Part shown: positions 1 through 6,279 of the stretch, in pieces
Layout of the letters: each line of letters begins with the position of its first letter
How positions within the stretch are numbered: the first letter of the stretch is position 1
Origin: Euryarchaeota archaeon UBA128
GTDB lineage: Archaea > Thermoplasmatota > Poseidoniia > Poseidoniales > Poseidoniaceae
Direction: 5' to 3'
NCBI GenBank assembly: GCA_002496955.1
Contig: DALZ01000156.1
Location: 1 to 14,556, forward strand
DNA: 14,556 nucleotides
Notes under the pieces: generated by a model
What the model saw: only the letters and a program-made list of their open reading frames with translations
The model's database searches: none
Told to the model about the DNA's origin: nothing
Program-made: the position numbers and the translations under genes

Positions 1-61
1 GCACTGCCGCCAGCCCCCATGTGACAAACCCCAAGATGCATACAAATGAATGCTTCCTCAA
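1..61 (-). CDS. Partial N-terminus of a probable membrane protein
   Basis: Only about 20 codons lie inside the window; the gene runs off the left edge. A TTG codon at 61-59 overlaps the TGA stop of the upstream gene (60-58). From there the frame stays open and encodes two basic residues followed by a run of hydrophobic ones (RKHSFVCILGFVTWGLAAV), which resembles a first transmembrane helix or signal peptide. Another frame opens with ATG at 41-39 but gives no recognisable N-terminus. No clear ribosome binding site is visible. The family cannot be named from so little sequence, and the call rests on the hydrophobic pattern and the stop/start overlap alone. Confidence 0.3.
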   Translation of the reverse strand, partial: MRKHSFVCILGFVTWGLAAV

Positions 62-393
62 CTGAGCAAATTTAGCCGTTCTCTCACGAGCCTAATTTTA
101 CCGCTACTCGTAACGCTCATCAACCCCCACTTGATTATGGATGTTTCATTTTCCAATAGGGAGCGCAATTTTTGTGAGTCTTCCAGTCTGATTTGTAATA
201 TAGCAGTAGCTTGACCGTTGGATAATTTTCTGGGTCGATAATCAAATATCCTTGGTAGTTTGTTTGTGTCAACCTCTTTTCCGATCAATTGGACAGCATT
301 TTCTAGTTTGTTCAGGTCATCAATGTCTTCCCGTATAACTATACCAATCCAACGACGTTTCCCGCGGAGTGCCTTTGAGAGACGTTTGGCCAT
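58..393 (-). CDS. rnp2: Probable RNase P protein component 2 (Pop5/Rnp2-like)
   Basis: This is a 111-residue basic protein. Archaeal Pop5 proteins typically start with a basic LRxKxRYIA-like strand. They then carry a central ILR-type strand and a helix, and finish with a G(V)SGTIRxxxRK-like strand. Here the same order appears: LRGKRRWIGIVI at residues 9-20, ATAILQIRLED around 62-72, and MSVTSSGKIRLVRERL around 92-107. The length is also right. In archaea Pop5 binds Rpp30 and supports the catalytic RNase P RNA in 5' maturation of pre-tRNA in the cytosol. The central region is divergent, so the assignment rests on motif order and size and is moderate. The ATG at 393 lies about 27 bp from a TATA-like element shared with the divergent gene, which suggests a leaderless transcript. 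Confidence 0.5.
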   Translation of the reverse strand: MAKRLSKALRGKRRWIGIVIREDIDDLNKLENAVQLIGKEVDTNKLPRIFDYRPRKLSNGQATAILQIRLEDSQKLRSLLENETSIIKWGLMSVTSSGKIRLVRERLNLLS

Positions 394-417
394 GGCGTAC
401 GTTACCGAGGATTTCTC

Positions 418-423
418 TTAATT
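418..423. promoter_or_regulatory. Candidate shared bidirectional TATA element
   Basis: The palindromic hexamer TTAATT lies in the 53-base gap between two divergent genes. Its centre (420.5) is 26.5 bases from the ATG at 447 and 27.5 bases from the ATG at 393. This is the usual archaeal distance from TATA centre to transcription start. It would give two leaderless transcripts from one box and favours the start at 447 over an in-frame ATG at 474. No strong BRE is evident, and the function is inferred from spacing only. Confidence 0.35.
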
Positions 424-446
424 TCTTTGGATAACATCAAATCATC

Positions 447-1841
447 ATGCTTGCTGGAGTTAACCGTTCGACTATGGAAACTCAGCAATCAGACGACAAC
501 AACCAGAGTGCTGAGATTTTATCAGAATTTGAATCTCAAAGCATATCTATGCTCGCTCTAGTCAGGACATTGCTTTCTCCATCAACGATGCCTCATATTG
601 TCTTGATATCTTTGATTTCATCACTGCTCTATATCTTATCTGGTTTTGATTCTTTAACGGTGATCTGCTCCATAGCATTCACCAGTCTAGCAATTTCATA
701 CTCCCTAACCGCACTACTATCGAGCAATCCAAGAATTAGAGAGTGGATCACCTACAATCCATCAGCAGATGATGGAGTGACAAACTTTGTTACTAAGCAA
801 TTGAAAAAGTTCAAGATTTGTCTATTCCCACTTTCTCTCTCTGTGTTCATTTGGCTGTTCACAGCCAGCATCACTGGAAATGACGGAATTATAGCCAACA
901 CAGACCAATACATCCCACTATTCCTTGGGATGTTATTTATTGCTTGGTCTGTGGTTCAAGGCACCTCATTCTCCAAGTGGGCATCAGCAGGCAGTGCCAA
1001 AAAAACTGCAAACACAGACAAATTTCCCAGTTTGAAGACTACTATCGTTACAACATGCTTGATTGTCACAATTTTAGCAATGACTCTCGGATTTGTATTT
1101 TACCAGATAGATGACTTAAACAATTCAGTGGCAAAATCCGCTATTTCTGCGCTTCCATTTTGTGCGCTGGCTGTAACTGTTACTGGAATGAGTGTTGCTT
1201 ACTCGTGGGCGCCAAAGAAGTTGGCTTCGATGAAACCCAAATTACAAAGTTTTAGCAGCCGATGGACGCTAACATGCCATGTATTCATCGTCTGGCATTT
1301 GCTTACCATATGGCGCCAAAGTTTCCTCAGTCCTGCAACGTATCAAGTAATTTTTGAGGAAATTTTACTGATGGTGTTTACTGTCTTCGTCGCCATTTGG
1401 TCAATGACATCAAAAGGATATCGAAGTAAATTTAGACTAATTACCGAAGAAAATGCCCTGACATGGGGCTTGGCATTTGGTTACGCATATGCAGGTAGTG
1501 TTGCGATGCTGGTAACATTCTTTGATGACATAAAAACGGTAATGGTTTTTGGACACAGTGTGGTGGTGATCACGGTTATTTTCACTCATCGTTTAGTTCT
1601 AACTCGGATAATCAACACTGACAATACCATAGTTGAGGTAAACAGGATACTTACATCAAACGAAACAACAAAAAATGTTGTAGATGGCGATAATAATGCA
1701 TTTCCAGCATCAGATAAAACCTCAGATACACCGACCAAAGAATCTGAGTCCTGGCAGGAGGATTCTGATGTAGACTGGGATGCTCAAAAACCACAAGAGA
1801 TTCCAGATGTTGACTGGGACCAACCGATTGATTTAGACTAA
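447..1841 (+). CDS. Polytopic membrane protein of unknown function with acidic DVDWD tail
   Basis: I do not recognise the family of this 464-residue protein. After a polar N-terminus (1-45) there are about ten predicted helices, near residues 49-66, 68-92, 122-142, 154-172, 198-219, 232-253, 273-289, 301-322, 337-359 and 363-386. A soluble tail of about 75 residues follows. It is rich in Asp, Glu, Ser and Thr and carries the pentapeptide DVDWD twice (441-445 and 454-458) close to the C-terminus. No transporter, enzyme or metal-binding signature is obvious. The start at 447 is supported by the TATA spacing; an alternative ATG lies at 474. The stop codon overlaps the stop of the convergent ftsZ-like gene (1838-1841). 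The acidic tail could be a docking peptide, but that is speculation. Confidence 0.75.
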   Translation: MLAGVNRSTMETQQSDDNNQSAEILSEFESQSISMLALVRTLLSPSTMPHIVLISLISSLLYILSGFDSLTVICSIAFTSLAISYSLTALLSSNPRIREWITYNPSADDGVTNFVTKQLKKFKICLFPLSLSVFIWLFTASITGNDGIIANTDQYIPLFLGMLFIAWSVVQGTSFSKWASAGSAKKTANTDKFPSLKTTIVTTCLIVTILAMTLGFVFYQIDDLNNSVAKSAISALPFCALAVTVTGMSVAYSWAPKKLASMKPKLQSFSSRWTLTCHVFIVWHLLTIWRQSFLSPATYQVIFEEILLMVFTVFVAIWSMTSKGYRSKFRLITEENALTWGLAFGYAYAGSVAMLVTFFDDIKTVMVFGHSVVVITVIFTHRLVLTRIINTDNTIVEVNRILTSNETTKNVVDGDNNAFPASDKTSDTPTKESESWQEDSDVDWDAQKPQEIPDVDWDQPIDLD

Positions 1842-2755
1842 TCATCAACTATCCCGGATAGTAAGGTAACAACACGCATGTTGTTATGTAAGTCTTCACT
1901 TACTCGGGCACCTAAGATTACCTGGGCATCAGAATCTAAGGCCTCGGTAAATAATCTAGCCACTGAATCAACCTGACTCAATGTCATACCTAGGCCACCC
2001 TCGATCTGAATCAAGCATCCTGTTGCACCACCAACATTTAGTGCTGCTAACGGTGCCATCATCGCTGAATGTAGGATTTGTTCGGGTGCGTCTGCGTCAC
2101 CCATACCAACCAATAGAGTTGACTTGCCATCTTGTTCAACAATGGTCCGCAAATCCATCAAGTCGAGGTTAATTAGGCCCATCCGCAACAATGTTCGGAC
2201 CAAACCATCAACTAAGTCCTCAACCCATTCTGCCCCCATTTGCCAAGTTCTGCCCTTCTCTCTAGCCTGTCTAGCCAACCGTTCCAACGACAAGCGCACT
2301 GTCACATGAGCAAACTTATCCAAACGTTCAAATCCGTCCTCTGCTATCTCTAGCCTAGTAGGTTGGATTTCAAACGGCATGGCAGCAACAGCAATGACTA
2401 CGGCACCTGAGAGTCTGGCCTGCCTAGCAAATTCATGTGCAGCACCAGTTCCTGTGCCGCCACCAAGTCCTGTGAGCAAGATTACTAATTCTACTGGCTC
2501 CATAATCTTGCGAACCACAGCAGAAACACTGCGCATTCGCTGCTCTGCGAGTGGCGGCAGTGCAGCGCATCCCAGTTGGTCAACAACGGTGCCTAATCTC
2601 AATATACGACCCGATTCTACAGCCGCAAAACTATCGTCGTCAGCATCAACTAGGAGCACATCGGCTTCAGAGTTACACTTTGACCATGCCCCTTTAGCCC
2701 ACGAACAGCCCAGACTGCCGACCCCAGCTATCAGAATCTGTGATGATTCCATCAT
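1838..2755 (-). CDS. ftsZ: Divergent FtsZ/tubulin-superfamily GTPase
   Basis: This 305-residue protein shows the FtsZ core in order. An N-terminal Gly-rich T1 loop (GVGSLGCSWAKG, 11-22) is followed by the tubulin signature GGGTGTG (98-104). The T7 catalytic loop with N196, D198 and D201 (INLDLMDLRTIV, 195-206) follows. Then comes the C-terminal activation domain, ending in a strand comparable to the FtsZ IRVTVIATGF segment. FtsZ polymerises with GTP into the cytokinetic ring, and the T7 aspartates hydrolyse the nucleotide of the adjacent subunit. Compared with typical FtsZ (about 350-400 residues), the protein stops right after the core, with no linker or conserved C-terminal peptide. The T1 loop lacks the usual run of glycines and the following Asn. 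The T3 GAGANP-like segment reads GCAALPP. It could be a main FtsZ or a paralogue. It follows a TPR gene by 37 bases on the same strand. ATG is at 2755, or possibly the next codon. Confidence 0.85.
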   Translation of the reverse strand: MMESSQILIAGVGSLGCSWAKGAWSKCNSEADVLLVDADDDSFAAVESGRILRLGTVVDQLGCAALPPLAEQRMRSVSAVVRKIMEPVELVILLTGLGGGTGTGAAHEFARQARLSGAVVIAVAAMPFEIQPTRLEIAEDGFERLDKFAHVTVRLSLERLARQAREKGRTWQMGAEWVEDLVDGLVRTLLRMGLINLDLMDLRTIVEQDGKSTLLVGMGDADAPEQILHSAMMAPLAALNVGGATGCLIQIEGGLGMTLSQVDSVARLFTEALDSDAQVILGARVSEDLHNNMRVVTLLSGIVDD

Positions 2756-2792
2756 ATGCCGCTATGAATGATGCTCAATGAACTTTCGCTAA

Positions 2793-3089
2793 TCAATCTA
2801 TATACCTAAGATACCTTCTGCGAGAATCTCTTGCCCATGCATTGTCTGGCTCTATCTCCAGCACGCGGTCATAGTATTCCACAGCGGTTTCAAACTCCGA
2901 CAAATAGCGTCCATACAGGTGCCCAAGATTTGATAGCACAGGGATACAATCTGCATCAGATTCGAGCATTTCGAGCAATAATCGCTCGGCATTTCCGAGA
3001 TCATTCTTCAACATCATTTCCTCAGCTTTTTCTAAATTTGAAAGTTGTAAAACTGACAAATTGTAGGTATTCTCAAATGGCGTTGACAT
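2793..3089 (-). CDS. Small tetratricopeptide-repeat protein
   Basis: This is a soluble protein of 98 residues counted from the ATG at 3089; an in-frame TTG at 3098 would add three residues. It holds about two TPR units. One spans residues 16-47 (helix pairs around LEKAEEMMLKNDLGNAERLL). A better one spans 50-83, with the typical pattern NLGHLY, then A and Y positions, then the terminal LEIEPDNAWA signature. TPR repeats mediate protein-protein contacts, so an adaptor role is expected but its partner is unknown. It lies 37 bases upstream of the ftsZ-like gene on the same strand and is probably co-transcribed with it. This raises, without proving, a link to division or cytoskeleton. The start was chosen because ATG is normally preferred over the nearby TTG and no ribosome binding site separates them. 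Confidence 0.75.
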   Translation of the reverse strand: MSTPFENTYNLSVLQLSNLEKAEEMMLKNDLGNAERLLLEMLESDADCIPVLSNLGHLYGRYLSEFETAVEYYDRVLEIEPDNAWARDSRRRYLRYID

Positions 3090-3158
3090 ACGGCTCAATT
3101 TGGGTAAAAACTCCCCATTATTGAACTATGCCCATCACAACGATTTTAAGACGGTTTT

Positions 3159-3175
3159 CGACCTATATAAGGTCG
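3159..3175. promoter_or_regulatory. Palindrome centred on a TATA box in a divergent promoter region
   Basis: A perfect inverted repeat (CGACCT / AGGTCG, 6-bp arms) encloses ATATA, so the sequence CCTATATAAGG forms a symmetric TATA-like box. It sits in the 178-bp divergent region between the TPR/ftsZ unit and the respiratory operon. Read rightward it would start transcription near 3193, giving an approximately 75-base leader. The symmetry would also suit a dimeric regulator that blocks TBP. Both roles are inferred. Confidence 0.4.
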
Positions 3176-3224
3176 GGCAAAAACGAGGCACTGCGGATTA
3201 ATCTGACCACTAAATTTGGTAATG

Positions 3225-3230
3225 TTTAAA
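3225..3230 (+). promoter_or_regulatory. Candidate TATA box (TTTAAA) for the respiratory operon
   Basis: TTTAAA is a good archaeal TATA core. Transcription would start near 3253, just upstream of a GGGTG ribosome-binding-like sequence (3258-3262) and the ATG at 3268. It competes with the palindromic TATA at 3159-3175 as the operon promoter. Confidence 0.35.
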
Positions 3231-3267
3231 GGGTTCACACCGGTGGCATAATTAACTGGGTGTGTCA

Positions 3268-4086
3268 ATGCTGCGCAAGCCTAACACAAATCGCCTTGCG
3301 CTAGGTGCTTTGCTGGTTATTTTATTGGCACTTCCTGGACTCGCATCTTCCTACCACGGCGGCATTGGTGGCCAACAAATTAATGCCGGGGAAACCATCG
3401 ATGATGTCGCAAAGGAAGGTTGTCTTTGCCACAACGGAGTAGCCGATAACACGGTCCAGATAATTCTTGACGATGTCCCCTACGCTTGGGAATCTGGCAA
3501 CACTTACGAATTGAAGCTACAAATAATTGGCGGCCCTGCAGCAGCCAGCCCATGGACTGCTGGCTTCTCGATGCGAGTGTCTGACGGCGTTCTATCTGGC
3601 GAGAATTTACAAAACTGGGAAGAAGACCCTACTACACTCACCCAAACTGAAGCTGCCGCCGGAGGTGATGACAGAATGTGGATTTTGTCGTGGGAAGCAC
3701 CAGTCGCTGAAACAGGAGTAGTCGACTTTTGGATAACTGGCAACTCAGTTAACGGAGATCAAGGCCCTGGACCCGAAGACAAGTGGAATCAACTTATCTT
3801 CGCTCTTCAGGAAGGCGACGAAAAAACTGCAGCAATGGGGACTAGAACATTATTTGCTGGTGACGGCAATGTCAGCCCACCTGCACCAAAAGAAACCGGA
3901 GTAGACCTGAAACACATGGGTGCTGAGTTTAGAGCGCACGTGCTTGGACTGCTTGGTTTTGGCGCTGTTTTAGCAGTGGTCTTGTTTGCCGGACTCATGC
4001 TTAGATACAGTTTCTCATCGTCGTACAAAGGCAGAAGTAACCAATTACGCTTGCGCTACAAGATACGCAGAAGAGGTGATCAGTGA
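3268..4086 (+). CDS. Secreted membrane-anchored Reeler/choice-of-anchor-V-like protein with CxCH motif
   Basis: Counted from the ATG at 3268 the protein has 272 residues; a GTG two codons earlier (3262) is an alternative, and the positions here count from that GTG. A signal peptide occupies about 11-31. A motif CLCHNG (54-59) follows, with Cys54, Cys56 and His57. The next part is a beta-sandwich-like domain of about 65-200. It has the pattern of a G-F-x-M strand, an aromatic WxxxWEAP segment and a final WITGNSVNGDQG. This resembles the choice-of-anchor V/Reeler-type extracytoplasmic domain, which is often found with a CxxCH just upstream. A transmembrane helix (226-249) and a basic cytoplasmic tail end the protein. 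CxCH is one residue short of the canonical heme c motif, so heme attachment is uncertain. It is the first gene of the Rieske/cytochrome b operon, so an electron-acceptor or scaffold role outside the membrane is a reasonable inference. Confidence 0.7.
   Translation: MLRKPNTNRLALGALLVILLALPGLASSYHGGIGGQQINAGETIDDVAKEGCLCHNGVADNTVQIILDDVPYAWESGNTYELKLQIIGGPAAASPWTAGFSMRVSDGVLSGENLQNWEEDPTTLTQTEAAAGGDDRMWILSWEAPVAETGVVDFWITGNSVNGDQGPGPEDKWNQLIFALQEGDEKTAAMGTRTLFAGDGNVSPPAPKETGVDLKHMGAEFRAHVLGLLGFGAVLAVVLFAGLMLRYSFSSSYKGRSNQLRLRYKIRRRGDQ
4073..4081 (+). promoter_or_regulatory. Strong ribosome binding site GAGGTGATC
   Basis: GAGGTGATC matches the complement of a typical 16S rRNA 3' end over nine bases. 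It lies four bases before the ATG at 4086, inside the end of the preceding gene. It decides the start of the next gene as ATG 4086 rather than the in-frame GTG at 4083. Confidence 0.7.
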
Positions 4087-4529
4087 TGGATGATACAATT
4101 ACCAAACTATTGAGAGGTGTTGCAAGTGGAGACATTAGCGTAGACGACGCTCGTAAGTCGTTGGAGGATGCATCACTCACTGAAGAGCAAATGGAAATGG
4201 CCATTGACAAAGGAGTGTTTACCGAAGCAGATATGGGCTCGGTTGTCAGCGCAAAACTGGCACCCTCAGGAGCATCTTACCTCACCATGTTTTTCTTCAT
4301 TTGGGGAATTTTTTGGTCGTGTTATTGGATGTTCTCCCTAATCTACGGACTCGCCAACGACTGGGACCAGAGGCAACTCGCATTCCATCTAGCGATAGGA
4401 GTAACAACTCTGATTCTAATGGGTTTGGTCTACCTAAGATTCATTTTACCGGATACTATTATCGTAAAACACGCAATAAACAAATTCATCCCTGAGCATC
4501 AGAAAGATTGGAAAGAATACAAGGTTTGA
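4086..4529 (+). CDS. Small two-helix membrane protein of the respiratory operon
   Basis: This 147-residue protein belongs to no family I can name. The N-terminal 60 residues look soluble and helical. They contain GDISVDDARKSLEDA (positions 15-29), which resembles short helical pairing modules of the SHOCT type. Two hydrophobic segments follow, near 65-90 and 97-121, the first very rich in aromatic residues. The C-terminus is basic and ends in KDWKEYKV. The ATG shares one base with the stop of the upstream gene and has a strong ribosome binding site. The Rieske gene follows after six bases, so the protein is very likely translated with the complex and may be an accessory or assembly subunit. 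That role is inferred from position only. Confidence 0.75.
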   Translation: MDDTITKLLRGVASGDISVDDARKSLEDASLTEEQMEMAIDKGVFTEADMGSVVSAKLAPSGASYLTMFFFIWGIFWSCYWMFSLIYGLANDWDQRQLAFHLAIGVTTLILMGLVYLRFILPDTIIVKHAINKFIPEHQKDWKEYKV

Positions 4530-4535
4530 TCAGAA

Positions 4536-5387
4536 ATGGCTAGAGAATACAATCTGAAACCCGCCCCGTCATTAGACGATGGCGACGGCATGATTGGTTC
4601 TAGTAAAGTTATCAACCGTCGTCAATTCTTGAAATATGGTTTCAATACTGCAACCGGAGTACTGGCTGCGTCTCTTGGCGTCCTCGGCTTCTCGGCAATC
4701 CTCTTACCACCAGGCGCCGACTCTGGTGGAAGCAACAACGGAGTAATATTTTGGGCCAAAGGTCGGGAAGACGAAGCGTGGTATGGTGCCAAGCACGAAC
4801 TGCCGATGACCAGGAAAGACTTTGTTGACGAAGCAGCAAAGTCATCCACAGGGACCGCCGGTGCGGCTGGAATCTGGGCTGGAGTGCCTGTAATTGTTGT
4901 TTATGTAGACCACACGAAGAATAAAGATTTGCCGGATTCAAGCGGCAAGGCAAGGTTCCAACTGATGGAAGGATATGACGAAACAGGAAAGCGCATTGGA
5001 CACTTTGAGGACATGTCTGACCTGGACCCTAGAATATTCCCGAGTGATAACCTAGTAATAATCTATGGACGCTGTACGCACTTATGTTGCATACCTGGGT
5101 GGCAGTTGGTTTCTAATTCATTCACTGACGACTCATGGACGCCAGGCGGAACTGATGATGGTGGAACCAAATTATTCTGCATCTGCCACTCATCAAGATT
5201 TGATCCCACCGCTTTGGAGATGAATTCAAACAGAAACCGTGCTAATGGCGCCACATTTAACTATGCCGGCATAAAAGTTTCTGGTGGGCCAGCCCCGGTG
5301 GGTTTGCCGATTATTCCGGTGCAGATGAATGGTGATAACATTGAGGGAATTACAGACTACCTCGATTGGTATACGTATTGTGATTGA
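4536..5387 (+). CDS. petC: Rieske [2Fe-2S] protein of a cytochrome b6-type complex
   Basis: This 283-residue protein has a twin-arginine motif (NRRQFLKYG, 27-35) followed by a hydrophobic anchor (about 37-58), typical of Tat-exported Rieske proteins that keep their N-terminal helix. The cluster-binding boxes are CTHLCC (180-185) and CICHSS (215-220). Cys180, His182, Cys215 and His218 would bind the cluster, and Cys185 and Cys217 would form the stabilising disulfide. Box I has Cys184 where Gly is usual, and box II has Ser in place of Gly after CxCH. The region between anchor and box I (about 60-175) is longer than in many homologues. The protein takes the first electron from quinol at the outer face of the membrane. 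Cytochrome b6 follows directly, nine bases downstream, which confirms the assignment. Confidence 0.93.
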   Translation: MAREYNLKPAPSLDDGDGMIGSSKVINRRQFLKYGFNTATGVLAASLGVLGFSAILLPPGADSGGSNNGVIFWAKGREDEAWYGAKHELPMTRKDFVDEAAKSSTGTAGAAGIWAGVPVIVVYVDHTKNKDLPDSSGKARFQLMEGYDETGKRIGHFEDMSDLDPRIFPSDNLVIIYGRCTHLCCIPGWQLVSNSFTDDSWTPGGTDDGGTKLFCICHSSRFDPTALEMNSNRNRANGATFNYAGIKVSGGPAPVGLPIIPVQMNGDNIEGITDYLDWYTYCD

Positions 5388-5392
5388 GGTGA
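5386..5392 (+). promoter_or_regulatory. Ribosome binding site GAGGTGA of cytochrome b gene
   Basis: GAGGTGA overlaps the TGA stop of the Rieske gene and lies four bases before the ATG at 5397. It supports coupled translation and the chosen start. Confidence 0.6.
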
Positions 5393-5396
5393 AGAA

Positions 5397-6263
5397 ATGA
5401 CAACAATGTTTTGGATTCTCTGGTTTTTCATAGCCTTCATCATTGTTCTTGTGGCATTTACTCTACGTAAAGAAAACGAAGAAATGCCGCGCCGAGAGAT
5501 TCTACGAGCCGTTGAGTCAACTGGTAGAATGGGTTTCGCAGAGCGTTCGTTCCTGTGGGTATTCTCCTGGCTGGATACTAGGTTTAGGATTCAAGACTAC
5601 TGGAATATGTCAAAAGGTGCGTATTACAACATGCACCGACAGATGCCGCTGACCCATGCAGAAAAATACAAGCTGAGAATTATTTGGTATTGGTATCCAC
5701 TATACTGTCTCGGTGGAATCTCTTTCCTATCGTTCATAATTCTAGTCATGACTGGGACTGTATTGGGGATTTACTACGTGCCGGGCGGCGAGGGAATCCC
5801 CTCTCCGGCATATCTAAGCATGCAATACATAATGACCGAACTGCCATTTGGTTACATCATCAGAGCCGTTCACCATTGGGGGACTCACTTCATGGTAGCC
5901 AGCGTTTTCTTGCACATGTGCAGGGTATATTTCACCGGTGCATATCGAAATCCAAGAGAACTGAACTGGTTGATTGGTGTTGCTCTTATGGCTCTGACAA
6001 TTGTGTTTGGATATTCCGGTTATCTCTTACCGTGGGATTCACTGGCTTATGGTGCAGCAGTCATCGGAATTAACCTGGCAAATTCCAGTCCACTAGTCGG
6101 CAAGCAAATCGCTACTCTGTTATTTGGCGGTTCAGCACTTACTCCAAGAACAGTTACTCGAATGTATTTCATTCACGTTTTCATTCTGCCAGTGACTGTC
6201 ACTGCATTAATTATCGTTCATTTGTTTATAGTTTGGGTGCAAGGGATTGCGGAGCCACATTGA
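5397..6263 (+). CDS. petB: Cytochrome b6-like subunit, with heme c_i cysteine and N-terminal extension
   Basis: The C-terminal 190 of 288 residues follow chloroplast/cyanobacterial cytochrome b6 closely: YCLGGIS (103-109), SMQYIMTELPFGYIIRAVHHW (within 141-161), a segment close to TGAYRNPRELNW (180-191), GYSGYLLPWDS (205-215) and RMYFIHVFILP (255-265). Heme ligands would be His159/His173 and His260/His275. The 15-residue step of the second pair is b6-like rather than mitochondrial b-like. Cys104 matches the b6 cysteine that covalently holds heme c_i (c_n) near the inner quinone site. An extra N-terminal helix (about 4-23) and a charged stretch to about 95 precede the core; this extension is unusual. 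Together with the subunit IV domain encoded next, it forms the quinol-oxidising core and carries electrons across the membrane. Confidence 0.95.
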   Translation: MTTMFWILWFFIAFIIVLVAFTLRKENEEMPRREILRAVESTGRMGFAERSFLWVFSWLDTRFRIQDYWNMSKGAYYNMHRQMPLTHAEKYKLRIIWYWYPLYCLGGISFLSFIILVMTGTVLGIYYVPGGEGIPSPAYLSMQYIMTELPFGYIIRAVHHWGTHFMVASVFLHMCRVYFTGAYRNPRELNWLIGVALMALTIVFGYSGYLLPWDSLAYGAAVIGINLANSSPLVGKQIATLLFGGSALTPRTVTRMYFIHVFILPVTVTALIIVHLFIVWVQGIAEPH

Positions 6264-6268
6264 ATTTT

Positions 6269-6274
6269 GGGTGA
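6269..6274 (+). promoter_or_regulatory. Ribosome binding site GGGTGA of the fusion gene
   Basis: GGGTGA lies five bases before the ATG at 6280, in the 16-base gap after cytochrome b6. It supports this start and tight operon structure. Confidence 0.5.
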
Positions 6275-6279
6275 ATTAA

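Noticed and set aside
368..373. GQGADE in AsnB (residues 368-373) as a catalytic defect
   Set aside because: Positions here are residues of the protein at 11672-13441. The Gln variant is widespread in AsnB-like synthetases, so it does not by itself imply loss or change of function.
2379..2771. 130-codon open frame on the plus strand
   Set aside because: It is antisense to the ftsZ-like gene, has no recognisable domain and a Ser/Ala/Thr-rich composition typical of a reverse-frame shadow.
3427..3438. CLCH as a proven heme c site
   Set aside because: It has only one residue between the cysteines, unlike canonical CxxCH; reported as an open question, not as a cytochrome c.
4642..4953. 103-codon minus-strand frame in the Rieske gene
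   Set aside because: It is antisense to a confident Rieske protein and rich in Arg, Gln and Leu, as expected from reverse reading.
5684..6073. 129-codon plus-strand frame inside cytochrome b6
   Set aside because: It lies out of frame within a gene whose heme ligands and motifs are all conserved; shadow.
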